NCBI RefSeq assembly: GCF_023101765.2
Contig: NC_064217.1
Span: forward strand, 9,087,788-9,151,787
Direction: 5' to 3'
From: Spodoptera frugiperda
Lineage: Eukaryota; Arthropoda; Insecta; Lepidoptera; Noctuidae
Length of the DNA stretch: 64,000 bases
How positions within the stretch are numbered: the stretch's first letter is position 1; each line of letters starts with the position of its first letter. This document shows positions 12,591 through 25,600 of the stretch, in pieces. A model generated the notes under the pieces. That model did not search any database, was not told where the DNA came from, and saw nothing but the letters and a program-made list of their open reading frames with translations. The position numbers and the translations under genes are program-made.

Positions 12591-12810
12591 TTATAGTAGT
12601 AGTAGTCATTTATATTTCTGTGACACATACACAAATTATTCATTTCTTTTTTTGAGAATATGTTCTAAGTACTCTCCTCACTCTTCAGAAAAACTTTAAA
12701 TACCTACACGTTCCTTAAATTCTTATGGCAAATTATCGTGGCAAGCATGTGAAAGGTTTCATTAGTATTTTGCCTGACAGACATTCTGTATGAGTAATAC
12801 ATGTCAAATA

Positions 12811-12966
12811 TTTTTTTATCGAATAAGTCGGTAAACCTACAAACGGATGACCTGATGATAAGCAATCATAACCCCCAAAAGACGGGCAACGCACTTCTAA
12901 CGCCATTGGTGGCCATGGGCGGCGGCAATTGCTTACCATCAGTGATCCGGCTTATACCATAAAAAA
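12811..12966. repeat. Same MITE-like family in fold-back form with terminal inverted repeats
   Basis: The left end reads TTTTTTTATCGAATAAGTCG then ACGGATGACCTGATGATAAG. The right end reads GCTTACCATCAGTGATCCGG then CTTATACCATAAAAAA, which is the same head in inverted orientation. The middle holds CAACGCACTTCTAACGCC and CCATGGGCGGCGG. The other copies in the window show this head at one end only. Confidence 0.65.
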
Positions 12967-15549
12967 TAACGATAATGATAAATTAATCATCTAAACAAAC
13001 TAATATTTATTGTATTATAATTATATAAATATGTTTGTAGAGCTTAATATATAACGATAATTCGGCATTAAAATCATTATGGCTGATTAAAATTTAAACC
13101 AAATTCTTAGACGTTGATGCAATTGTCTGAAAAAAAATGCGTAAACAAGCAACGTATTATTTTGTGATAATACATTCCAATAGTAATGACACATTCAACA
13201 TAATGTTGCGTGCAAATCAATATATTCAACTATACATTAATTTTTTTATTTAATTTGCAGATATCTATAAGTATTTCCAATCAACGCCTCCACGGCTGCA
13301 TTCGCTGGAAAGGTCTCAGGCTTCGTGAGGTTTAAAGTAGTTTATAGAACATTTTCAAGAGAAAAGTAGGAACACAGGGAAAATTATTGGAAGCGAAACG
13401 AAGTTCGCCAGGTTTGCTAGTATACCATATTTTTACCAAGTCAATTGTGTGTTGAACTTTATTTAACGCGGCTGAGAACAAGCTCTGCCTATAGATTCGC
13501 CCATCGGTCATAACATCACTTATTTTCCTAACCCCCGTAGAAATATTATACAAAGATAAATAATATACCTAATATATTTATATTATGTCTTATAAAAATT
13601 CATTGAAAAACAGTTTACATTTTCACAATACAACATGGATAGTTTTCCAACTACCGAAGCTAAAAAGCCCTTGAATGCATGACATTCACATTGATACTTG
13701 AAACCATGTCAGGAAATCTAAACAACAAATTTTATGAACGATTGAAACACAGCTTTTGTTAAAACAGCAAAGTCAAGGCTACTAGTTATGGCATTGGTTA
13801 CGATTCAATTGATTTACGACTATAAAACTACTATTGATACGGTTTTGAATAGAATAGAGACACATTAGTTCATTATAATAGCTGTAATAAAATTATTATG
13901 TTAGTTGTTAGTTTGATATGATAAGTACTGCAAATTGAAAATTAATCTTGGCAGAATTAAAAATATATTGTTTTTTAAACATCTCGTGAAAAATACTTAC
14001 TCAAAAAAATATTATTTTGTTTAATATCACACTAAGAAAGCCATTATTAGATACAATAAAACAACAAAGTAGAAATCTTTAACTTATAAACCGAACTCAA
14101 AATATTTCACGAAACGCCACAGCGTTTTCCACGCCGCCTAGCGTCGAGTAGCGACGTGAAAACTCACCCCACACACCCGAACTAAGTCCGTGTACACCAC
14201 CATCCCTTTCCACACACCCACACACCCCTACATATGAACGAGATAGACATATATCGGTCATTATATCCAGATTTCCACTCGAGAAAACCGTACAACCCTT
14301 TAGTTGTCTCTATTATCGCCGTTCATATGAGACAATTAGACAAGGACGGGTATAGATTGAAGGTTTTATGTCACTGGACAGTAGTGACCACGATTTTTAA
14401 AAGGTGAGTGTGCAGCCTATCACGGTGTGTTTGGTCAAGCGATTGGGGGTCTTAGGTCGGGTACAGAACGTTGAGATTTTTATTTTTCACTATTAAAAAT
14501 AGCTTGATTATTAAAAATGGTTTTGTATTTTATTTTTGTACTTAATTAGCTTAATGCAATTACAAAAGTTAGATTGCAACATGAATCACAATTTGAATAC
14601 TAAAATATAACATCAAAAACAAAAGCATTCTCGAAAAACATCTCCCCACAAAACAACAAAAATAACGAAATCAATAAACAATCAATCACTTAGAACAATT
14701 TGAAATTTCAATAATCGAACAGTCCCGCGAAGTTTGCGACTGACTCGAGAAACAATTATGAAAAAGTTCTTTTTCGACGCCCGTTCTCGCGCCAGTTAAG
14801 TCCCGACTGACACTCATAAAACTTATTAAAGTCAAGGACCGACCGAGATAAGTTCGTCGGCGTCTTAAGTAAAATAACGGCGGCGAGGGAAAAAAATGTG
14901 CCGCGAAAACTTGCCAGCGAGAGTGAAGATCTAGCTTTACGTGTTGCGCTTTCTTGAATTTTTCGGTAATGTAGTTTTATGTTCTTACTTTTTTATTTGT
15001 GCGAATAAAAGTTTGTGAGGAAGCTACGGAGTGTTTTGAAGGTTTTATTTCCGTATCACTTATTTTGTTTACCACACGTCTTTGTTTATTTTAAGCATTG
15101 ACTTTTCTATAAATTTTGTGATGTACCAAAAATATTTGGGCGCCGTAGTATACCGTTAGATTTTTCCATTGAGTCTACGAGCACAACGTGCTACGAGCCG
15201 CGTAGCGTACGTAGCGGTTTGCTACGTTAACGTGTCGTTTACTCAATGACGCTGACGTAAAAACGTAAGCTTTACTATTACGGTGCTATCATTAAAATAC
15301 ATAAATATTTTTTACGTGAGAGCTCATATCATTAAATTTAATTAGGTACTTAATAGTCAATCAATTTAAATAAAGCTCTATCATGAGATAAAGACACGTC
15401 TTCCAACTTAAACAAAATAAAACTTTATAAACCTCTTTTACGGCAGTTTTTAATTTTTAAAATCCGCCTTAAAACGTAAACTGACCGCGCTCTGGTCCAT
15501 TCAATTAAAAATTCCATCTCCTAATCGAGTCATGAAATATGCAAGCAAA
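12967..15549. other. Gene-upstream flank
   Basis: No coding region recognised. A C/A-rich patch lies at 14110-14235. A donor-like AAG|GTGAGT occurs at 14400 and could mark an untranslated upstream exon. CGTAGC-type motifs cluster at 15185-15235. Confidence 0.4.
13391..13421 (+). mobile_element. Terminal scrap of a LINE/SINE tail
   Basis: The sequence AAGCGAAACGAAGTTCGCCA followed by GGTTTGCTAGT matches the 3' terminus (ACGAAGTTCGCCGGG..GCTAGT) seen at the end of many moth retrotransposon copies. It is very short. Confidence 0.45.
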
Positions 15550-16592
15550 TATTATCCCTTTTCTTTTGTACGCGCTGCATCTTCGCCCCACCCGCGCACG
15601 CACACTGACGCACGGCACTTATGATTTATGCCCGTCTCACTCCCACCCACGCGTCTGGTGGTAGAGCACGCGTGACACGGTCTCTGTCGATCAGCCGAGG
15701 CGGTGGCGACCGCGAGTAACCCCTGGCCACTTCGTGTGGACTCGCACGCGCCGTCGTCGGCCGGCTGAGCGAGACAGCGCGAGTCGTGGACATGAGGAGG
15801 CCGCGGAGCCCTCGCGCAAAGGGACACAGGACAGACGCTCTCGGACATCGGGCGAGAGCGGGCGGCCGGCCGCGCACCTGCCTCGCACCAATTCGCACGC
15901 GCGACGTGCTCGATCGCGAGACGCTACTTCGATATATCGTAAACACAAGACAACTGTTAACATTTTAAAATTATTTTATTTTGGTGTTATTTTTGGCGTT
16001 AATTTATACGGTGAAATAAACAATTATTTTCACCGGGACAATACAAATTATTTTGTTTTTTGGACAGTGACAAAAATTTTGGTTTGATCGGACTGAAAAG
16101 TGAAGAAGTTTAAACAGATGATATTTAATGAAGTGTGACCAAATGATACGTTTACCGAATCGCAGGATCGCCACTAGGTGTGGATAGATTAGATAGGGCA
16201 CTGAGACGCTCATTCAAGTGTTGATAAGGCCCTCTTTATGACCATTCGATTTTGGCGAGCAAACATTCGGCTGACGTGTGAACTGAATCACCACACCATG
16301 AAAAGGAAAAAGTAAGATAAAATAGTTGGATTTTAATTCGTGAACGATGAAGAAATTAAGAAGATGACTAAAAGTTTTATTGATGTTTACCGTCGGACAT
16401 TCAAGGGGGGATTTACGATAACACGACCTCCGTTATCAATAACGTTTTAGAAATAGGACGATAAGCCGCTGGACCGACGGCGGCACGTGTGAAGTGAGCT
16501 AAAGAACTGTCATAAGATAGCAAAGATATTTAGATAAAAATTCCGAGGATCAAGAAGTTGTTGAAGATCTAAAAATAGGTGACCAAATCAAG
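15550..16592 (+). promoter_or_regulatory. Bcl11: GC-rich promoter-like segment and 5' leader of Bcl11
   Basis: Sequence 15570-15920 is unusually GC- and CpG-rich for this AT-rich window and lies directly upstream of coding exon 1, so the main promoter and leader are probably here. Open frames through it on both strands are Arg/Pro-rich composition effects, not proteins. From 15940 to 16592 the sequence is AT-rich leader with several stops, then the exon 1 ATG. No TATA box or precise start site can be assigned by eye. Confidence 0.5.
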
Positions 16593-16629
16593 ATGAGAAT
16601 CAAGATGCCAGCTGTACGCATCGCGCAAG
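16593..16629 (+). CDS. Bcl11: Bcl11 coding exon 1 (start codon, MRIKMPAVRIAQ)
   Basis: The ATG at 16593 is followed by 12 codons and one extra base, then a strong donor CAAG|GTAAGG at 16630. The frame upstream is open back to a TAG at 16518-16520 with no other ATG. The phase (1) is exactly what the exon 2 acceptor needs, giving an Ala codon across the junction. The assignment to this gene rests on phase, strand and position downstream of the GC-rich promoter-like segment, not on homology: 12 residues are too few to compare. An RNA-seq junction 16629/33904 would settle it. Confidence 0.65.
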
Positions 16630-19600
16630 GTAAGGCTTTAGAACTTTTCTAAGTAAATAATCCTGCAGAATTTTATTTGTTGAACAACTTTGCAAAAAAA
16701 AATCCCTAGACCAAAATTAACGTGAAAACGGTTTGCAAAAAATTCTATGTGGACTAAAATCTAAAGTATAGTAGTAATCTGGACAAAATAAATTCAAAAC
16801 CAAAAATGAATCATCGCCAAAAATTCACAACGGCTTTTAACCCTGAGTAAAATAAAAATTTAAAATAAAAAAAAAATACTGCCGTGTCCGTGCAGAACTC
16901 CATCCAACCCTGTACAAAAACATCATCTAAATAAACACACAGTCCACATGCACAATGCGCCAGAGCCGGCGAGACTCCATTCACTCTGGCAACGAGCTAC
17001 TTAATACCAGAGCTTGTGGCAATATTGACACTACGTCCGTGGTCATCACATGTCCGAAAGGGAAACATGAAAAGAGGACTAAGTAGCCGCTTTAAAATAT
17101 TCATACCAGTCTTCCCTGAGATGGGGATAATGGACAGCTTACTACCGTAACAGACAATGCTAAAATTAGTAGTAGAGATGAATATTAAGATGACAGTAAC
17201 GCTATTGATATCTTTGCAAAAATTTGTAATGAAAATTATAGACTTACAAATTTGGCTAATATGATTGGTGAAAAATTCCTGACGGAGTAGAATATTTTTT
17301 TTAATGATCACATAATGCAATTGTACTTAATAAAAAATCATAATTGCAATGTCAATTATTATATCACGTGCAATAACTTTAATGCTAGTTTTAAGGTCGG
17401 CAACACTCATACATTGTAAGATGTCGCTGGCTATAATTAATTTATTAGCTGTAAAATTAACTCTGCTTTTATTATCACCAAGATCATAAATGCAACAATC
17501 TACTATGTGGACAAAATTACCATTTACTTCAATGTCATTAAAGTGTAGAAGGATGAGTAGAGAAAAATGTGTCAAAATATTTAAGCTAATTTTTATAAGC
17601 CAATTAAGAGTTGTAACATGAAACATTAGAAACTGTTTTCTGAATACACATGCCTTTTCCATTGTTTCTAGATTTGATTCCCACTATCAAACAGTTAGGT
17701 GTATTAATTAAAAATTATAAGCAAAAGTGTAAGCATCTCATGTTCTTTCCCATGCTTTACTTTACTGACAATGGGATGACCAGTGAATTTATAATTTTAG
17801 ACCGCCAATTACTCTCACGTTGCGGTTTTTATTAACTTGGATTTAGATAATTGTCTATTTTCATGTATAATGTACCTACTAGTTTGTGTGTCAAAGTAAT
17901 TGCCCTTATTATAGTACCAGAAAAATATTTTTATCTAACATGATTGATCCATTTAAAATTACGTTTTTATTACCATTAAAAAGATAGACATTAAAAAAAT
18001 CAATCAGCTGAAATTGGCTTATAACGCCTGTACAAAATCATTATTTTGTAGTATATGCGCCTGCGTCGGCTGTCGACTCTCGCGCACGGATTCCTCTCGA
18101 AACTAGCGTTATCGCACACATGGGCAATTAGTCCAAGTTGACCGGAGGCGACGGGCGACTCGGATTGGTCGGTGGCAGAGTGACGTCACCGTCGTCTGTG
18201 GCCGTCGCGCCCGATTGGTCGACACGCGTCATTTCGTCGATGACACGTTTGTTCTTATTTTGAAAGCAAGAAGTTCGAGGTACTTGCGTTTTGTTGTGAG
18301 TAACAATGGGACCCCCTTTACACGTACATGAAATTGGATGCCATTATGTGGTCGCTTGTGTATGTATGCTCGTACCAGACCAGTAATTACTGGAGAAATT
18401 TAACCAAACTTACTTAAATACGCACTCTTTAAATCTGTCACAACACCAGTCACAAAACAAAAATGTTTTTAAAAGTTATAAACGGAATGGTATCGCAAAA
18501 TTTAAAATGTAAAAGTCGTCAAATTTTAACGCGATCCCAATTATGTCCAGAGGCACGAAACCTTCTGGCTTTTTAAAACCCTCCTCAAAAGTATGAATTA
18601 GGGAATCGTAAAATTACTTTATCAGGTGCGAGGCCAGACGGACGGGGGATACCGCGAGCGTAACTTTTGAACAAACTTTTAAAAATCCAAGTTAACTTTC
18701 GTACCGTGCCGTGCCCGACCGGGGTCTAAATAAAACATTAACAGAGGTACCGTTTTGTTTTTACTTCGCGTTTGTCACTAATTGATATGGGTTTTCTGTC
18801 CTCTCTAGACTTTTTAATTGATGTTGTTTTGTTTTGTTCGCATTCGAATGATGAATACATCATTAATAATTATTTTGCTTTTTCAACATATGCAGTAAAG
18901 CTCCGAAATTAATAAAACATTCAATGCTCCTACAATCTGTATCATTTTTTATTGACCAAATGTTTTGTTAATTGTTTTACCATTGTGTTTGATACAAAAC
19001 TGAACGGATGCAGCATAAAAGGGCCGCACGTCAATTTAAACATTGCCTATATCTTGTCCTTTGCCGCTTAGCGATTCAATATGTCTTCATTAAGCGAATA
19101 TCGAAGGATCGCATTTACAAACGGAACTCTCAATCTTGATCCTTGGTCAGGAATTATTGGACCTCGGTTAATCTTCGTGTCTTCATACAAACATACTGTG
19201 AGAAGCAAGTGTAGGGTTGGGTCCTATTCTATATTTTGCATGTCGAACTGTTGATGTTGATTGAGATAATGGCATAATAAAATCAAGCAGCGGTACTATC
19301 TTGATTTAACGGTCAAGTAAACCCTTCACACAGCAACCGCTTTGTTTACAAAGGAATCATGATTAACGAGCAATAAATATCACAAAGCACGCTAATAGAC
19401 CTGATCACCTATTTCAACTGCACGCACTCAGCAATAATGCATCCACGCGAACCACGGTCGTGGGAAAGAATTCCCATCTCCTTGTACTTGAACCAATAAA
19501 TTGAATTCGTCAAGAGAACATATTTTAGCAATTGACAACCGACGTCCATTAGAGCAGTATAAGAGAAAGCCACAACAGCCACATAATTTATTTTGCAACA

Positions 19601-22600
19601 TATTTAAATTATGGGAATGAAGTTAATTTTCTTATTTAGAATAATGATTGTGCGGACGGCCACCCGTTTTGAATTTCCAACTGGACCGGCTTGATTTTAT
19701 GCTTTTTTGTTTGAGCGCGTCGAACGGCGTTTTGTTTTTGATTCTGAAGATAAAGACGTATGGATTTACATATGTTATGTCAGCGGAGGTCCCTGGTAAC
19801 ATTTAAATTGGATTTATTAGTCCGGTCCCATTAAACAGTGCAGAACAACGTTGGAGGCATTCTCGATATGATACAGGCCATTTTAGATTTGAACAAAAAG
19901 CCATAAATGCAGATGTGAACAGAAAAACGGAGTCAAATTGAAATATGTATGACAAGCGAAATAGAGAGATTGAAATATCTTGTTCGTACTTACCGTTATA
20001 TTTGCAACAGATACAAAGAAATTTCCATTTTAACTCGAAGAACGTATCTCAACGACTACTACTCTTTCGAATTAATTAATTAACGTTCTTTGATTTATCT
20101 TTTACCTGTAATACGAAGAATAAAAACGATCCATACTTGAGACAGATTGTATACAAAGTAGATGGAGAAAGAACTACAAAAAAAAGAGAACACTGCTGTT
20201 TTTACAAACAACAATCCTTTCAAGGAAAGGAAAAGGATTAATAGAACTAACAATACAAATCCAGTTACAAACAATAACAACAGTAGCCCAAACATTGCCT
20301 TTTTTGTTCACAACTAAGACGTAATCTATGACATTAAGATGAGTCACGGAGATAATACCTTTACAGCACAACTAAACTTATCTTGTACAAATAATCTGTA
20401 TTGTAGTTTTTTTTAACCAATAACATTTTCGGTATCGATTATGATCGTTACATTGTAATTGTCAAAAGGATTGAATCTCAAACCATCGTCAGTTTTAAGA
20501 AATACAGCAGCTCTTTAACCTTTAAAGAAAATGTTCTCCTCAACGTTACCGAGCCAAATCCTGGCTTAATTCAATTCATTACTCACAATAATTAACTAAA
20601 CAGATTATTTAATAATGCGTTGAAAGAATCTATTCATCTTCTATCCAATCTTTTATACTAAACCTTCTTTGACCAATGTCCGCCTATTAGGCTCTATTAC
20701 GGGCTTTAAAATAAATACAGAGTTAAAACACAATGGAATAAAAAATGTTCATAACAAGAATTAATTTATTGTGAGCAGACCACGATCAATAGACGGGGAG
20801 TGGGTGGACAGTTTCTCAAGAGTCCATCTTTGTCAGGCTTTGATACCAATTTGTTATTGTCGGCCTTTCAACGTTAGACGATTTAAAGTTTGGTAGGTGT
20901 TAGCTTTATACAGATTACAGGCTTAACAAAGAACTTTTACTCCGTTTTGTTTAACAGACTGATCAAAAAACAGTATCATTAATACACGGAAAATGTTCAA
21001 GGTAAACAATAGGTACAAAGATTTTATCGAACAACCCCGAACAACAGGTTGACAATGGATCAAAATTCGATAGAGGCACCTGAATCTCCAATATTTTCCC
21101 ATGGTCAAACATCGATAAACACCTTGACAAAAAATCTATTCCAGCCTTTGACAAACAATTGGTCAAAAGATTTTTTTTGGCCAAAACAGGCTCAGACGCA
21201 CCCACATGAGTCGGATCGCCGATAATATTAACAATACGGAATAGGGTTGGTATACGAAGGCAAAATAACTATTGTGCATCATTATGTGACACCCTTTCAT
21301 CAATTTTAATAGAAAAGAGCTTACAAGTGTCACTTTCTTTGATTTTTTCTAGTTCATGCTCTATTTTTTGTGCACAGTAGCATTATTGCTGGAAATATAA
21401 ATATGAATGTTTGGAAATATGCACATTGTGCAGTAATTCGTTTATTTTATTCGGCTAAATTTTACCAGAATACAAAATGGTACATATTTAACAAATGTGT
21501 GGGCCTAATCATTATAGTGATTTTGATTCTTTTTTTTATAAAATAATGACATCATTGATATCTAATCTTAAAACGTGTGTTTAATAATTTCTTATTTTTC
21601 GCGCTTGCTCATTAAATAGTCTTTGCGGTTTTAATTAGGTTTTATTAAAAGATTATTATTGCTTGAATAAATAATTTATTATGGAAAGGTATCATCTAAT
21701 TGACTAACTTTATCACTTTCATTCCAACGCTACATTGCATCCACAACCACATATTTCCAGATCCCGATTTTCTATGACTGCAGGTACAAAATCTTCAAAG
21801 ATTTGATTGAAGGGAAGATTGCTACGTGTCAGATCTACCTGATCCACATCAATTCATCCTTAGCCGTCAGCGAATGAATGATTCCTTCGTGACCATTGTC
21901 CAATATCTTTTGATTCGGCATTTTAGACTCCGATTACTTTTTTTTTTTCTTCTATATGGCTTACATGTCAGATTGGACAAACGTGGTCTTTAATAGAGCA
22001 TAGTCCTGCATTGTTGGAACTCATCCAGATTTGCTCCTTTTTTGTGGGCTGATTTATTTCTTTGATATCTTTTTTTTCGGTGTTGTTTTTAATTGCATAT
22101 TATTATAGCAAAACTGATTTAAGCAAATTCGCATCTGTAACAAATTAGGAAAAACTTTTTGTATAATTTGCCAAAAGGTCTTATTAACACTTACTGTTCT
22201 TATAACAAAGTAATTTAACAATAAACGATCAATTAGCACACATTTGTCTTATAGCAACACAGAGATTGGCTTCGTCTAAATACAATCATCAAATACGAAA
22301 TTACACTACTCAATCCGAGACCACAGACCAATAAAGTAATAGACAGACCTTAGGCCACGTATAGGAATATGTTGCAATGTCTCAAATGCTTATTGTTTCG
22401 CCTAAGAGATTAAGTGGGTGTTAAAAATCATAAGACACAGCTAAAGGAGTGAAAGATGATAGCTCGATGTACGATCATGATTTATATTGTGTTGTAAGGC
22501 TTGTCGGGCATTGTTCCAGTCATCACGTGTGCAGTGTGGGCGTGCTCACAGATTTATTACAGATAGCCCTTTAACTAAATATTGTTAATGTTCACCACGA

Positions 22601-25600
22601 TTCGATAAGTAGATATTGTTAGCGGAATATTCATAACCAAACAACTGTTTTATGATCGTCTCAAAATGGTCCGTCTGTAACTACTTTCCTAAAAAGTTGT
22701 CCGGTAATTATGGAAGTCTAATATTACTGATAAATCTTAGTAATCACTACCGCCATCTGGCGTCGCACGTAGGTGTCGGCGCAATACTGCATTTCCGGTT
22801 ACCCAAGCCGTACCGTCATAAGGTCGTATCTGCATTTGTATGCTGGGAGCTTTCCCATACCGGGCAGTTCGTGACCGCTCGCCTTGTTAACGCGATGACC
22901 CGACTTGAGATTATGCACTTACATCCGTTTGAATGATGACTGCTTAATTGAGGCCATGTGAAATGAACAAGAAGGTTCATGTATGTGTAAACAAAGAATA
23001 TTTTTTGCACAAGATTGTATAGAACTGGGATTTCCTAGACGAATAAACGACAACGAAGAAGAAATAAATAGATCTACACGTTTATAAAAACTTAAAAATT
23101 ACTTTATCAGCAATAAAACGCACTTAAATGAAAAAATAACAGAACGATTTTCTACGTTTACAAAAAACTAAATTACTATAACGCAAAAATTAACATCTAA
23201 TATTCCACCCACACCTAGTGGAACCGCAGGGAAAAACTCCAAAACCCTATACTTACCACAGACATCGCAACTAACTGTAAACGTAGAGGCGAACAGGCGA
23301 ACAGAACGATAAATTTGACGGTGCGGCCGCAGATCGGCTTTCTTCCGATCGCCAGATAACCGACGACCGGCGACCCGCGTGCGAGCGCCCAACATAGCCT
23401 ATTGTCTGCACCGCACTCTCAAACGTTAGAATTACCCGTACACATCCATTTTGTATGAATACCAAGTAAGTTAATTGTTTTAATTACGCCTTCATTGAGA
23501 CATTACTTTTTATAAACTCCGTTACTGTTTATTGTCTTCAATCATTGAAGCTGTCATTTGCCTCAAATAGTTTTATCTGAATTATACATTACTATTTTTG
23601 AAATGCAATAAACAAATCAGTAAGCATAAGACTATAGTAGTTCTAGATAGTAGTAGGGACCTAAATTCCAACTCATCAAAAAATAAATGAAGACACGTCT
23701 ACAGCTAAACAACTCTGTGACAAGAACGAAGCGAACCATTAAATTCACGCCACGAATAATTGGTTTCATCAATGTACCTTACCCGTAGAATACACCAATT
23801 TAACTTGACACCTCCTCCCTCCCTACTGACATGCACACTCACATGACAGAGGAGAGCTTACACTGTGTGACGGAGATCATACTATATTGGAAGCACATGC
23901 AGTAAATTATGAGAATAAGTTCAATGAGTCTAGGAACGCTGAACACTTTTTATGGTGAAAGAAATCTGTGTTACACTTAGGACGATAAACGCAAGCGGTA
24001 GCAACTTATCTTGAGATATTTATGGACCTTCCAGTTATAAATCAAGCTTATGATATAATTGCATTGGCTTTTTTTGATAGTCAAAAAATAAGTTAACACT
24101 CCGAGTCTATAAAAGTATCGTAATTAAGAACTTGAACTTTTATAACAGGTTAAATTAAGAATCAACTTTTTCTAAAACACAAAACAATGGCTTGCCGTTC
24201 TTCATGACATTTTTGCCAAGATTCCTTTCCGTGTATCCCACGCTGTCATTATTTTTTTGTATTCAAGGTGTCATCCAATCCTTTTGGCAGATCCGTCATC
24301 AAAACACTTGACAATACTGTCCACAATGTGCGCTCTGACCAGAATCGGAACACATTTGTGGGAAGATTTTTTTCGAAAATAGGTGGTCACGGTCCTTCCG
24401 TGTAGTCTTGGTGGATCTTTAATTGATGTTTTGGTGAACTTCTGTTGTTGTATTAACATTTTATTCCATACGGTAATTACGACCAATAAAATTATTCTTG
24501 ATTTTAAAGAGTGTTTACAATAACGCTTTAAATTTTAAAAAGATGCTTTAGAATAGCCATATCTTTTGAAAACATAATTAAATACAGACAAAAAATATCA
24601 CTCATAAAATTCGCAAGTCTATAATCAGAACAGTATTTCACAATAGCGAACCACAATCGCGAATATTCGGAATGAAACCGCGGACGCGTCGACATACACT
24701 CTCGCGCATCACGCGCCGCCATTGTCCATTCTATAATTACCGGGTCGGACGGAAGACGGACCGCAAACACCTGTTCCGTTTTCACACGGCTGGTAACAGG
24801 TAAGTTCAGACGAAATTTTCGGATCTCATCTTGGACAACGGAGGTGTAACTGTATACGTTTTTGTTCATCCGACACGATTTTTTGTTTGATATCGATGAT
24901 GAAAAAGTTTAGCTGTATTTGATTTGGATGACAATGTCTAGGTTCCCGAAAACGATTTTATATTTTCAACTCTATTACTAAGTTAATTTGGTTACAATTC
25001 ATACATACCTTTACTACAACTAATACGCTATATTTATTCTCTAACTATCGAACGGTTAGCAAAAACATTTTTGTCCGAAACATCACGCGCAATTTGTCGC
25101 AGGAAAATCAAATTATATTATTTATCCCCCATTATTTGCGTCAGCCTACCAGATGTACAATCCATGTCAATCTTCCATGTTTGTTTACCTAGAAATAGCA
25201 AACATTATGTCGTGCTGGGGTCACTACCGAACATTTTGGTCGTCAATTTGATTGTCATAATTTTATTACGAGTCTCGTGGCAAATCTCGAAGTTAATGTC
25301 TTTATTTAATTACTGGAAGAAATAGAAGATAGAATTCCGTTAGCACTACAGACAGAAAAGAAGAACACAATTCAGTTTTGATATTTAATAAAACATGGGA
25401 TTTGTGTCAACAAAACTTAGTACATGGTTCATCATCTTGGTAGATTAAATGAATGTGGACATCGATCCATAAGCCGCGCTGTACTTCACAAAAACCACGT
25501 CAAACCAATAATTCATGCTAAATATAGCATGGTACAATTATAAGTCATCCATCCATTCTGATCTGCACAAAATCATATTCATCCACTAATACCATTTTCG

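Noticed and set aside
15552..16087. Overlapping Arg/Pro-rich open frames on both strands
   Set aside because: They arise from the GC- and CpG-rich promoter-like segment, where stop codons are rare; no domain or homology is visible.
22652..22936. 94-codon plus-strand open frame with GC-rich composition
   Set aside because: No domain or phase-compatible splice sites; left as a candidate regulatory patch.
24528..24869. 113-codon minus-strand open frame
   Set aside because: It overlaps the GC-rich island at 24650-24800, shows no domain, and is better explained by local base composition.
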